A DNA stretch of 64,000 nt from Kutzneria viridogrisea. GTDB lineage: Bacteria > Actinomycetota > Actinomycetes > Mycobacteriales > Pseudonocardiaceae. Positions 16,493 through 24,693 of the stretch are shown one piece after another. The translations under genes were made by a program, and so were the position numbers. The notes under the pieces are model-generated. The model was not told the DNA's origin and ran no database searches. It was given only the letters and a program-made list of their open reading frames with translations. The stretch spans positions 372,001-436,000 of the forward strand of contig JACJID010000005.1 in the NCBI GenBank assembly GCA_014138725.1, given 5' to 3'. Each line of letters starts with the position of its first letter. The first letter of the stretch is position 1.

Positions 16493-16623
16493 ATACGATC
16501 ACCTTCTGCGAGTTTTCGCACGTTCCTGTGCCGGAGTTCACGTGCTTTTCATGCAGTCCTTACGCCATTCGAACGGTCAGACCACCGAACGCGACTTGGT
16601 CTAGACCATACGGGTGGTGTGGC

Positions 16624-17364
16624 TCAGGCGTCCCGTCGCCGGGCCACCACGGCGGCGAGCGCGAGCAGCACCAGGGTTGTGCCCGCGAACAACCCCAGCC
16701 CGGCCCACGGTCCGTACGGGGCACTCACGGTGGCGTCCTCGCCCTCGGCGGAACCGAGGAACACCCGCGAGGCGAAGAACGGCAGCCACCGGGCGACCTG
16801 CTCCCCGACGCCGGGGATCTCCCGCACCGCGGACTCGGCGAGCAGCACGTAGCCCAGCAGCAGGGCGACCGCGCCCGCGGTCTGCCGCAACAGCTCGCCG
16901 ACGGCCAGCGCCAGCACGGCGGCCACCGCGTAGACCAGGCCCACCCCGGCCACCTCACGCCACTCGGTCGCGGTGTTCACGGCCAGGTCCACCTCGGGCT
17001 GCACCAGGTGCGCCATGGCCAGCGAGCCGAACGCGGCCAGCTCGCCGATCAGCCCGGCCAGCACCGCCAGCAGCACGGCCTTGGCCAGCAGTACCGGGAC
17101 CCTGCTCGGCACGGCCTGGTAGGTGCCGCGGATCGTGCCGAACCGGTGCTCGCTGGTGATCGACACCGTGGCCAGCACCATGACCAGCACCAGCCCGAAC
17201 TGGTAGCCGCTCTGCGTGGTGCCCACGTTCAGCGTCAGGAAGTCCCCGGCCTGCGAGGCGTAGAACAGGGCGAACAGCACCGGCAGCGCGACGGCGAGCA
17301 GCGCGCACCACCAGGTCGAACGGGTGGACAGCAGCTTGATCCGCTCCGCGTTGAGCAACCTCAT
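16624..17364 (-). CDS. ABC-2-type transporter permease (export pair 1)
   Basis: A 246-residue integral membrane protein with about six helices, starting MRLLNAERIKLLSTRS, the usual amphipathic N-terminus of ABC-2 permeases. It contains the conserved SEHRFGTIRGTYQAVPSR segment between helices 2 and 3. It overlaps the partner ATPase by an ATGA, so the two are translationally coupled. Substrate unknown; relatives export lipids, antibiotics or peptides. It is paralogous to the permease at 18396-19112. Confidence 0.88.
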   Translation of the reverse strand: MRLLNAERIKLLSTRSTWWCALLAVALPVLFALFYASQAGDFLTLNVGTTQSGYQFGLVLVMVLATVSITSEHRFGTIRGTYQAVPSRVPVLLAKAVLLAVLAGLIGELAAFGSLAMAHLVQPEVDLAVNTATEWREVAGVGLVYAVAAVLALAVGELLRQTAGAVALLLGYVLLAESAVREIPGVGEQVARWLPFFASRVFLGSAEGEDATVSAPYGPWAGLGLFAGTTLVLLALAAVVARRRDA

Positions 17365-18260
17365 GACGTCCCGAACTCCACGGCGCCCGCGGTCAGCCGC
17401 ATGTACGCCTCCTCCAGCGAACCCCGCTGCGGGTTGAGCTCGTGCAGCACGACCCCGTGCGCCGCGGCCAGCTCGCCGATCTCGGCACTGCTCAGACCGC
17501 CGACGACCAGTGTGGCGCCGTCCTGCTCGACAGTGGCCCCCTTGTGTACCAATGCCTTCTGCAAGCGCTCCACCTGTGGGCTGCGCACGCGCACCGTGTG
17601 TTCGGTCGCGGCGGCCACGAATTCGGAAACCGTGCTTTGTGAGATCAGTTTCCCCTGGCCGATCACGATCAACTCGTCAGCCGTCTGTGACATTTCCGAG
17701 AGCAGATGACTGGAAACGAACACAGTGCGGCCTTGGCGAGCAAGTCCGCGCATCAGACCGCGGATCCACGCGATGCCCTCGGGGTCCAGCCCGTTCACCG
17801 GTTCGTCGAACAGCAGCACCTCGGGGTCCCCGAGCAGTGCCGAGGCGATGCCCAGCCGCTGCGCCATGCCCAGCGAGAAGCCGCCCGCCCGCTTGCGGGC
17901 CACCGCGGTCAGCCCCACCTGGTCGAGCACCTCGTCCACCCGGCCGGGCGGCAGCCGGTTGGTGCGGGCCAGCCAGCGCAGGTGGTCGCGGGCCGAGCGG
18001 TTGGGGTGCACCCAGCGGGCGTCCAGCAGGGCCCCGACCTTGCGCAGCGGGTGCCGCAGCTCGCGGTAGGGCGTGCCGTCGATGAGCGCGTGGCCCGAAC
18101 TGGGCCGGTCCAGGCCGAGGATCATCCGCATGGTGGTCGACTTGCCCGCCCCGTTGGGGCCGAGGAATCCGGTCACCCGGCCGGGCCGGACGGTGAAGGA
18201 CAGGTCCCGCACGGCGGTGGTCCGCCCGTAGCGCTTGCCCAGGCCCACCACTTCGATCAT
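17361..18260 (-). CDS. ABC transporter ATP-binding protein (export pair 1)
   Basis: A 299-residue ATPase of the DrrA/CcmA-like class. Walker A GPNGAGKST is near 38, signature FSLGMAQR near 134, Walker B VLLFDEPVNGLDPEG near 155, and an H-loop SSHLLSEM follows. A C-terminal extension of about 90 residues is typical of drug-exporter ATPases. The ATG at 18260 is preceded by GGAGGAGGA; an upstream in-frame ATG overlaps that site and is rejected. It heads a two-gene operon with the permease and is highly similar to the ATPase at 19109-20026. Confidence 0.93.
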   Translation of the reverse strand: MIEVVGLGKRYGRTTAVRDLSFTVRPGRVTGFLGPNGAGKSTTMRMILGLDRPSSGHALIDGTPYRELRHPLRKVGALLDARWVHPNRSARDHLRWLARTNRLPPGRVDEVLDQVGLTAVARKRAGGFSLGMAQRLGIASALLGDPEVLLFDEPVNGLDPEGIAWIRGLMRGLARQGRTVFVSSHLLSEMSQTADELIVIGQGKLISQSTVSEFVAAATEHTVRVRSPQVERLQKALVHKGATVEQDGATLVVGGLSSAEIGELAAAHGVVLHELNPQRGSLEEAYMRLTAGAVEFGTS

Positions 18261-18283
18261 GGACCCATCCTCCTCCTGCAACG

Positions 18284-18332
18284 CGTGAAGGGGCCGGGTC
18301 GCCCCCCGATTCGGCGACCCGGACCCTTCACG
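18284..18332 (-). terminator. Terminator hairpin between the two ABC export pairs
   Basis: A 20-bp stem with a single mismatch (arms 18284-18303 and 18313-18332, beginning CGTGAAGG) and a 9-nt loop. It ends transcription of the upstream pair (18396-20026) and lies just before the ribosome-binding site of the next pair. Confidence 0.8.
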
Positions 18333-18395
18333 TCGAACAGCCCCCCGAAGGCCGTTCGAGTCTGTGACGGCTGTCTCAGCCCCTCATGACGCGGT

Positions 18396-19112
18396 TCACG
18401 CGTCTCGTTTTTTCGCCACCACCAGCGCCGCGCCCAGCAGCACCGCTGCCAGCACCGCGAAGTAGGCCAGCGCGCCCCATGGGCTGTACGGCGCCCCCTC
18501 GTGGGTGCCCCGCAGGAAGGCGCCCGCCGCCTGGAACGGCAGCCAGGGCTGGATCTTCGCGCCGAGGTCGGGGATCAGGCCGACCAGGTTCTCCACCAGC
18601 AGCGGGACCACCAGCAGGATGGCCACCGCCCCCGCGCTCTGCCGGACCAGCACGCCCACCGCCACGGCCATCACCCCGGCCAGTGCGTAGACCAGACCCG
18701 AACCGGCGACCGCGCGCCAGTCCGCCGCAGTGCTCAGCGACAGCGCGGCCCCGGGCTGCAACAGCTTGGCCGCGCCCAGCGAACCGAACGCGGCGACCTC
18801 GCCGACCAGGCCCGCGACCAGGGCGACCACGGTGGTCTTGGCCAGCAGCGCACCGGTCCTGCGCGGCACCGCCTGGAAGGTGGTGCGGATCGTGCCGAAC
18901 CGGTACTCCGTGGTCACGGCCAGGGTGGACATCACCATGACCACCATCAGCCCGAGCAGGTACATGCCCTGCGTCGCGCCCACCGAGACGTGCTCGGACT
19001 TGATCGCCAGGATGGACGCGAAGCCGACCGTCAGCCCCAGGGCGCCGATCATGCAGAACCAGGGGGACCTGGTCGAGAACAGCTTGATCCGCTCAACTGC
19101 CAGCAGATTCAT
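18396..19112 (-). CDS. ABC-2-type transporter permease (export pair 2)
   Basis: A 238-residue membrane protein with about six helices. The start MNLLAVERIKLFSTRS and the segment TEYRFGTIRTTFQAVPRR match its paralogue at 16624-17364 closely, indicating a tandem duplication. The ATG at 19112 overlaps the stop codon of the ATPase (ATGA). Exported substrate unknown. Confidence 0.88.
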   Translation of the reverse strand: MNLLAVERIKLFSTRSPWFCMIGALGLTVGFASILAIKSEHVSVGATQGMYLLGLMVVMVMSTLAVTTEYRFGTIRTTFQAVPRRTGALLAKTTVVALVAGLVGEVAAFGSLGAAKLLQPGAALSLSTAADWRAVAGSGLVYALAGVMAVAVGVLVRQSAGAVAILLVVPLLVENLVGLIPDLGAKIQPWLPFQAAGAFLRGTHEGAPYSPWGALAYFAVLAAVLLGAALVVAKKRDA

Positions 19113-20026
19113 CGTGCCGCCACCTCACTGGACTGGTACTCGACCGAGTCACCGGTCAACTGCATGAACGCCTCTTCCAGCGAGCCGCGCTGCGGGCTCA
19201 GCTCGTGCAGCACCACCCCGCAGCTCGCGGCCACGTCGCCGACCTGGTCGCTGCTCGCCCCGCTGACCACCAGCGAGCCATCCGGCTTGCTCTCCACCTG
19301 GAAGCCCTTGTGCGCCAAGGCGTTGCCCAGGTGTTGGGCCTGCGGGGTGCGCACCAGCACGGTGTTCTGCGTGGCACCGCCGATCAGGTCGGCGGTGCTG
19401 CCCTGGCTGATCAGCCTGCCCCTGCCGATGACCACCAAGTCCTCGGCGGTCAGCGCCATCTCCGACAGCAGGTGGCTGGACACCAGCACGGTCCTGCCCT
19501 GCTTGGCCAGGTCCTGCATGAACCGGCGGATCCACAGGATGCCCTCGGGGTCCAGCCCGTTCACCGGCTCGTCGAACAGCAGCACCTTCGGGTCGCCGAG
19601 CAGCGCGCCCGCGATGCCCAGCCGCTGGGACATGCCCAGCGAGAAGCCACCGGCCCGCTTGTTGGCCACCGAGGTCAGCCCGACCTGGTCGAGCACCTCG
19701 TCCACGCGCCCCGCGGGCAGCCCGCTGGCCGCCGCCATCCAGCGCAGGTGGTTGCGCGCCGAGCGGTTCGGGTGCACCCACTTCGCGTCCAGCAGCGCGC
19801 CGACCGTACGCAGCGGGTGCCGCAGCTCCTGGTACGGCTTGCCGTCGATCAGCACCGAACCGGCGGTCGGCCGGTCCAGGCCGAGGATCATGCGCATCGT
19901 CGTGGACTTGCCCGCCCCGTTGGGCCCGAGAAAGCCGGTCACCCGTCCGGACCGGACGGTGAACGACAGGTTGTCGACCGCGACGGTACTGCCGTACCGC
20001 TTGGTCAGACCGATCGCCTCGATCAT
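19109..20026 (-). CDS. ABC transporter ATP-binding protein (export pair 2)
   Basis: A 305-residue ATPase with Walker A GPNGAGKST, signature FSLGMSQR, Walker B VLLFDEPVNGLDPEG and SSHLLSEM, nearly the same as in the ATPase at 17361-18260. The ATG at 20026 is preferred to a GTG two codons upstream because GAGGGG then sits 5 nt before it and the N-terminus (MIEAIGLTKRYG) matches the paralogue. First gene of its operon; the region upstream (20033-20182) is free of genes and should hold the promoter. Confidence 0.93.
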   Translation of the reverse strand: MIEAIGLTKRYGSTVAVDNLSFTVRSGRVTGFLGPNGAGKSTTMRMILGLDRPTAGSVLIDGKPYQELRHPLRTVGALLDAKWVHPNRSARNHLRWMAAASGLPAGRVDEVLDQVGLTSVANKRAGGFSLGMSQRLGIAGALLGDPKVLLFDEPVNGLDPEGILWIRRFMQDLAKQGRTVLVSSHLLSEMALTAEDLVVIGRGRLISQGSTADLIGGATQNTVLVRTPQAQHLGNALAHKGFQVESKPDGSLVVSGASSDQVGDVAASCGVVLHELSPQRGSLEEAFMQLTGDSVEYQSSEVAAR

Positions 20027-20182
20027 GGCCACCCCTCACTGAGTTCCCCTGCTTACCCAGACTGCCCTGCTGACCAGCCATGACGCATCGGACCACGGTG
20101 TTCTCCGCGCACCCTCCTCGGTGCTAGCCCCGTCATCCCAGGGGCGTACTCCGGGGGTGGACGAAGGTGGGTGACAGTCGAA

Positions 20183-20213
20183 GCGGCGCCCCCCGGAAGT
20201 CGGGGAGCGCCGC
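20183..20213 (-). terminator. Terminator hairpin after the lipoprotein gene
   Basis: 13-bp arms (GCGGCGC at the outer end, one internal mismatch) with a 5-nt loop start 22 nt past the stop of the 20235-21113 gene. Confidence 0.7.
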
Positions 20214-20234
20214 ATCGTGGAGCCGGTTGCGGGG

Positions 20235-21113
20235 TCAGCGACCCAGCTTGCCCATCATCGCGCTCAGGTCGGCGACCTGGTCGGCGGGCGGGGCCTTGAC
20301 GTCCACCGCGGTGCCCCAGTCGCTGTAGTGCATGGTGGTCACCGCGCCGCCCGCGGTGGCCTTGGCCGGGGCGCCCATGGCCGTCATCATCTCGGTCATG
20401 TCCATCTTGATCTGGATGGGCAGCTGGTCGCCGTCCAGCCACAGGTCGACCGGGAAGTGCACGTTCTTGCCAGCGAGCTTGGTCTTGGCCTCGGCGGGCA
20501 GGCTGTCCAGGGACTGCCCGGCCAGCTTGGCGAAGTCCACGTCCACCGAGTAGTGGCTGGCCTGCTTGCCGTCCAGGGTGGTCTGCTCGGACTTGGTGAT
20601 CTTGCCCGCCTGGGAGATCTGCTCCAGGGTCTTGGTCGGGTCGCTCTGCTCCGCCGACTTGCTCATGGAGCCGCCCAGCGCCTTGGACAGCGGGTCGTTG
20701 CCGTCGCCGCCCAGCTTCACCCACGCCTTGTCGGAGCCGAGCATCGCCCGCTGCGCGTCCGGCAGCTTGATGAAGATCGTCTTGTCGGCCAGCACCATCT
20801 CGATCTGCTGGCCCTGGGCGTCCATGGACATCGACATCGCCGTGTTGGCCCCGTCGTAGCGCCCGGCCCCGCTGGCCTTGACCGACTCACCGCCGACCGC
20901 GCTCTCCATGGTGAACTTCGAGGACTTGGCCTTGCTGGTGCCCGCCTTCGCCGCCAGCACGAGCTGGTTGGCGTCGCCGAACAGGCTGCTGCCGGTCTTG
21001 TCCAGACCCCCGTTGGGCTGGGCGGCACTGGGCGTGCCCTGCTGCGGGCTGCCACAGGCACCCACGGTCAGCACTGCGGCCACGGCGGTCGTGGCCAGAA
21101 CGGTCTTGCGCAC
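20235..21113 (-). CDS. LppX/LprG-like lipoprotein
   Basis: A 292-residue lipoprotein. The signal peptide ends with the lipobox TVGAC (Cys about residue 20) and is followed by a Gln/Pro/Ser linker. The mature part is one domain of alternating beta strands (SVKASGAGRYDG, IEMVLADKTIFIKLP, HYSVDVDFAKLAG, FPVDLWLDGDQLPIQIKMDM), resembling the LolA-like fold of LppX/LprG/LprA proteins that carry lipids across the actinobacterial envelope. The GTG at 21113 is preceded by GAGGGGG. Monocistronic, with a terminator. Function in lipid carriage is inferred from the fold pattern. Confidence 0.75.
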   Translation of the reverse strand: MRKTVLATTAVAAVLTVGACGSPQQGTPSAAQPNGGLDKTGSSLFGDANQLVLAAKAGTSKAKSSKFTMESAVGGESVKASGAGRYDGANTAMSMSMDAQGQQIEMVLADKTIFIKLPDAQRAMLGSDKAWVKLGGDGNDPLSKALGGSMSKSAEQSDPTKTLEQISQAGKITKSEQTTLDGKQASHYSVDVDFAKLAGQSLDSLPAEAKTKLAGKNVHFPVDLWLDGDQLPIQIKMDMTEMMTAMGAPAKATAGGAVTTMHYSDWGTAVDVKAPPADQVADLSAMMGKLGR

Positions 21114-21177
21114 GTACTTCCCCCTCTTTCGGGCAGATGAACCCTCACCGTCTCATCGTGATAGACGCCCGACAGGG

Positions 21178-21990
21178 TTACACGGTTCCGCCCGGTTCGG
21201 GAAAGAGCTGGTCAAGCACGCGGGCGACCCCGTCCTCGGCCACCGTGGCGGTGACCTCGTCGGCAGCGGCCCTGACCTCCTCGGAGGCGTTGCCCATGGC
21301 CACGCCCCTGGCCGCCCAGCGCAGCATGGCGATGTCGTTGTGGCCGTCCCCGAAGGCGATCGTGTCCAGCGGGGACACGCCCAGCTCCACCCGCACCTGC
21401 TCCAGCGCGCTGGCCTTGGAGATGCCCTCCCCGACCACCGTCAGCCACGCGTCCTGGCCGTGGTCGAGGGTCCAGGTCACCTCGGGCAGCTGGTGCTCCA
21501 GCAGCACCTCGGCCAGCTCCAACTGGGTCATGCCCGCCCAGTGCGCCACCAGCCGGGTGGTCGGCGAGCCGACCAGTTCCAGCTCGTCCACCTCGCGGTT
21601 GGTGCCGGTCAGCGACCACTTCGGGTAGCCGGAGCTGACCCGGTTGCCCCGGCCCGGCTCCTCCATGGAGAACTCCCCGCCGGGGATGAGCTTGCGCAGC
21701 AGCTGCACCACCGGTTTCGGGTCGAAGGTCGCCAGCTCGGTGAGCACCCCGGTGGTCAGCTCCAGCCGCACCGCCCCGTTGCTGCACAGCGCGACCCCGT
21801 TGCTCAGCGCCAGCTCGTCCAGCACGGAGCGCAGGCCGAGCGCGGTGCGCCCGGTGGACAGCACCACGTGGGCCCCCGCCGCGAGCACCCGGTCGATCGC
21901 CGCGCGCACCGCCGGGCTGATCACGCCTTCGCTGCCGATGATCGTGCCGTCGACGTCGAGGGCAACGAGGTCAGGACGCCAACTGGTCAC
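21178..21990 (-). CDS. Cof-type HAD-superfamily phosphatase
   Basis: A 270-residue class IIB HAD hydrolase. Motif I is ALDVDGTII with the nucleophile Asp, motif II LSTGR, motif III a Lys in SKASAL, and motif IV FGDGHNDIAML. Such enzymes dephosphorylate sugar phosphates or cofactors; the substrate is not determined. Two earlier in-frame starts (TTG 21999, GTG 21996) fall within or next to a TAGGGT element, so the GTG at 21990, 8 nt after it, is preferred as a leaderless start. Confidence 0.9.
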   Translation of the reverse strand: MTSWRPDLVALDVDGTIIGSEGVISPAVRAAIDRVLAAGAHVVLSTGRTALGLRSVLDELALSNGVALCSNGAVRLELTTGVLTELATFDPKPVVQLLRKLIPGGEFSMEEPGRGNRVSSGYPKWSLTGTNREVDELELVGSPTTRLVAHWAGMTQLELAEVLLEHQLPEVTWTLDHGQDAWLTVVGEGISKASALEQVRVELGVSPLDTIAFGDGHNDIAMLRWAARGVAMGNASEEVRAAADEVTATVAEDGVARVLDQLFPEPGGTV

Positions 21991-21998
21991 GTGCACCA

Positions 21999-22004
21999 AC
22001 CCTA
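21999..22004 (-). promoter_or_regulatory. -10 element of a probable leaderless promoter for the HAD gene
   Basis: TAGGGT on the minus strand lies 8 nt before the GTG at 21990 and decides the start choice. Confidence 0.45.
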
Positions 22005-22113
22005 GCTACCCCTCTGGGGTGAACCGCCTGTGATGGCGGTCACCGATCCGGAACTCGTTCGTTTCGAGATAAGCACCGGCAACGGGGCCGGTGCGTCGAG
22101 CGGAGGTCCACAC

Positions 22114-23034
22114 GTGAGGTTCCCTGCCTTGCTCCGTCGGATCGTCACCGTCAGCTGCGGGCTGGCCGTCACACTCGGGCTCGGGTCGCTGGGTGCGGTC
22201 GCCCAGGCCGCGCCCGACCCGGCTGCCGGCCCGGTGCAGACCAACATCGTCAGCGCGGCCTGGTACGCGCTGGCCCACACCAAGGCCTCCCCGCCAGGGG
22301 CCAACGACTGGTCCTGCCGTCCCACGGCCAAGCACCCGCGCCCGGTGGTGCTGTCCAACGGCACCGGGGCCAACGCCTACGACGACTGGGCCGCGGTCTC
22401 CCCCGCGCTGGCCGCGGACGGCTACTGCGTGTTCGCGCCCAACCTCGGTGGCCCCGACGGCGGCATGTTCCAGGCCATCGGCGACATCCCCACCACGGCG
22501 CGGCAGTTCGCGGCGTACGTGGACAAGGTGCTGGCCGCCACCGGTGCGAGCAAGGTGGACGTGGTCGGCCACTCGCAGGGCGGCATGATGCCGCGCTACT
22601 ACCTGAAGTACCTGGGCGGCGCGAGCAAGGTCGGCGCGCTGGTTGGGCTGGCCCCGTCCAACCACGGCACCGACCTGAGCGGGCTCGTGCACGTGGTGCA
22701 GGCGCTTCCCGGCGGCAACACCTTCGTCGCGGCGCTCTGCCAGGCGTGCACCCAGCAGGAGTTCAACTCCGGTTTCATCAAGGACCTGAACGCGGGCGGG
22801 GACACCGTGCCCGGGGTGCGGTACACGGTGGTGGCCACGAAGACCGACGAGGTGGTCACGCCCTACACCTCCTCGTTCCTGTCCGGGGTCAACGTGGTGA
22901 ACACGACCCTGCAGAACTACTGCGCGATCGACGGCACGGAGCACATCGGCATCACCTACGACCGGATCGCGATCCGCCTGGTGCGCAACGCCCTTGACCC
23001 GTCATCGGCGCGTACGCCCAACTGCCTGACCTGA
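22114..23034 (+). CDS. Secreted lipase/esterase (alpha/beta hydrolase, lipase class 2-like)
   Basis: A 306-residue secreted enzyme. The signal peptide (residues 1-32) ends AVAQAAPDPA. The nucleophile elbow GHSQGGMMPRYYLKYLGG, the oxyanion-region HPRPVVLSNGTGANAYDDW, a later Asp in TKTDEVVTPY and a His in GTEHIGI form a plausible Ser-Asp-His triad. Four Cys after the signal could make two disulfides. The GTG at 22114 follows GGAGGT with 6-nt spacing; an upstream frame start at 22030 is rejected because it would bury the signal peptide. It sits just upstream of the TetR double operator but reads toward it. Confidence 0.9.
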   Translation: MRFPALLRRIVTVSCGLAVTLGLGSLGAVAQAAPDPAAGPVQTNIVSAAWYALAHTKASPPGANDWSCRPTAKHPRPVVLSNGTGANAYDDWAAVSPALAADGYCVFAPNLGGPDGGMFQAIGDIPTTARQFAAYVDKVLAATGASKVDVVGHSQGGMMPRYYLKYLGGASKVGALVGLAPSNHGTDLSGLVHVVQALPGGNTFVAALCQACTQQEFNSGFIKDLNAGGDTVPGVRYTVVATKTDEVVTPYTSSFLSGVNVVNTTLQNYCAIDGTEHIGITYDRIAIRLVRNALDPSSARTPNCLT

Positions 23035-23044
23035 GCCCAGTTGT

Positions 23045-23082
23045 TGAACCACGGTTCACGAACATAGGTGAACCGTGGTTCA
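23045..23082. promoter_or_regulatory. Double TetR-type operator in front of the TetR/SDR operon
   Basis: Two copies of the 14-bp palindrome TGAACC-NN-GGTTCA occur at 23045-23058 and 23069-23082, 24 bp centre to centre. They also form a perfect 16-bp inverted repeat. The second copy ends 9 nt before the TetR start codon, so a bound repressor would block the promoter. Confidence 0.75.
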
Positions 23083-23091
23083 ATAACGCCC

Positions 23092-23667
23092 GTGGCGCGA
23101 CCCCAGGTGATCAGTGACGAGCGGTTGCTCGAGGTGACCGGGCTGGTGATCGGCCGCCTCGGCCCGGGGTTCACCATTGCCGAGGTGGCCGCCGAGGCTG
23201 GGGTCGCGGTGGGCACCGTGGCCAAGCGGTTCGGCTCCAAGCAGGGACTGCTGGCGGCGATGTTCCGCGACGCGACCGCACGGACCGCGCGGCTGATCAG
23301 GGAGCAGGCGGCCAGGGCCCGCACGCCGGTGACGGCGCTGCGGGCCGGTCTGTGCGCGGTCTACGCCGAGGTCGGCGACGCGGACACGGCCGCGAACCAC
23401 CTGGCCCAGCTGGGCACCGACCTGGCCGATCCCGAGCTGCGCGAGCTGCTGAGGCAGCACTTCGCGGCCTGGGAGGCCGAACTGCGCGTGCTGGTCGAGG
23501 CGGCCGCGCCCGACCTGCCCGGCGCCCCGCCCACCGCGACCGCCGCACGGCTGCTCATCGCGCTGGCCAACGGCACCGCGGTGGACTGGTCGCTGCAACC
23601 GCGCGGGCGGCTGGTCGACCGCATGCGCAGGGACATCAACTCAGTGCTGGAGGGCTGGCAACGATGA
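23092..23667 (+). CDS. TetR/AcrR-family transcriptional repressor
   Basis: A 191-residue regulator. The N-terminal helix-turn-helix reads FTIAEVAAEAGVAVGTVAKRFGSKQGLL with typical TetR spacing, and the all-helical C-terminal ligand domain follows. The GTG at 23092 is chosen because an earlier in-frame ATG (23068) lies inside the operator. It overlaps the following SDR gene by ATGA, so the pair is one operon, probably self-repressed through the two palindromes just upstream and induced by the SDR substrate or a related compound. Confidence 0.92.
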   Translation: MARPQVISDERLLEVTGLVIGRLGPGFTIAEVAAEAGVAVGTVAKRFGSKQGLLAAMFRDATARTARLIREQAARARTPVTALRAGLCAVYAEVGDADTAANHLAQLGTDLADPELRELLRQHFAAWEAELRVLVEAAAPDLPGAPPTATAARLLIALANGTAVDWSLQPRGRLVDRMRRDINSVLEGWQR

Positions 23668-24557
23668 TCGCAGTCGTGACGGGCGCGACCCGTGGCACGG
23701 GCAGGGGGATCGCGGTCGAACTGGGCGCGATCGGCGCCACCGTGTACTGCACGGGGCGGACCACCCGCGAGCGGCAGAGCCCGATGAAGCGGTCGGAGAC
23801 GATCGAGGAGACGGCCGAGCTGGTGACGGCCGCGGGCGGGCGGGGCATCCCGGTTCGCTGCGACTTCATGGAACCGGCCGAGGTCGCGAACCTGCGCGAC
23901 CGGATCGAGTCCGAAGTGGACGGTCGGCTGGACGTGCTGGTGGACGACGTCTGGGGCGGCAGCGACCTGGAGCACGGCGGGCCGTTCTGGGAGGGCGACC
24001 TGGAGCAGGGGCTGCGGATGTGGCGCAACGGGGTGCAGACCCACCTGATCGCCCTGCACACCCTGGTGCCGCTGGTGATCCGCAGGCCGGGCGGGCTCGT
24101 CGTGGAGGTCACCGACGGGGAGGACGACGAGAACTACCCGGGCATGCTGTTCTACGACACCGTGAAGGCCAGCGTGCGCCGGTTCGGCAAGGTGCTCGCC
24201 AAGGAGCTCGCGCCGCACGAGTGCACGGCGATCGCCGTCACGCCGGGGTTCCTGCGCTCCGAGTGGATGCTCGACCACTACGGCGTCACCGAGCAGACCT
24301 GGCGCGAGCACATCGCCGTGGACCCGCACTACGCCATGTCGGAGACCCCGCGCTACCTGGGCAGGGCGCTGGCCAAGCTGGTGCGGGACCCGGACCGGGC
24401 CCGGTGGAACGGCAAGTCGCTGGCCTCCTGGACGCTGGCCAAGGAGTACGGGGTGCGCGACCTGGACGGCAGCCAGCCGGACTGGGGCCGCTGGATGGCC
24501 GAGGTGTACGACACCGGCACCGACCCGACCACCGTGGACGCCGCGCTGTACCGCTAG
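23664..24557 (+). CDS. SDR-family oxidoreductase in the TetR operon
   Basis: A 297-residue SDR. The nucleotide-binding motif is TGATRGTGRGIA at the N-terminus, and YDTVK near residue 165 is the catalytic YxxxK. The NAG motif is replaced by VDDVWGG, and a C-terminal extension (WTLAKEYGVRDLDGSQ) is typical of a subgroup annotated as SDR oxidoreductases of unknown substrate. It is translationally coupled to the TetR gene, which suggests a role in reducing a reactive or xenobiotic carbonyl. The 22-bp repeat array follows. Confidence 0.88.
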   Translation: MIAVVTGATRGTGRGIAVELGAIGATVYCTGRTTRERQSPMKRSETIEETAELVTAAGGRGIPVRCDFMEPAEVANLRDRIESEVDGRLDVLVDDVWGGSDLEHGGPFWEGDLEQGLRMWRNGVQTHLIALHTLVPLVIRRPGGLVVEVTDGEDDENYPGMLFYDTVKASVRRFGKVLAKELAPHECTAIAVTPGFLRSEWMLDHYGVTEQTWREHIAVDPHYAMSETPRYLGRALAKLVRDPDRARWNGKSLASWTLAKEYGVRDLDGSQPDWGRWMAEVYDTGTDPTTVDAALYR

Positions 24558-24568
24558 GGCGAACATGG

Positions 24569-24691
24569 CGTACCGCCAGCGCCGACACGCCGTACCGGAA
24601 GCGCCGACACGCGCCGTTCAACCCCGCGTGTCGGCGCTTCGCGTACCGCGTGTCGGACGTTCCCGTGCGGTGTGTTCGTCGCTCCCGTGCG
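24569..24691. repeat. 22-bp-period repeat array between convergent genes
   Basis: Two direct 22-bp units (24569-24590 and 24591-24612, each CGTACCG then GCGCCGACACGC) are followed by a 13-nt spacer and three inverted 22-bp units (24626-24647, 24648-24669, 24670-24691), the last two degenerate. The inner pair makes a perfect 15-bp stem at 24599-24639, usable as a bidirectional terminator. The array ends 2 nt before the stop of the response regulator. Confidence 0.8.
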
Positions 24692-24693
24692 CC

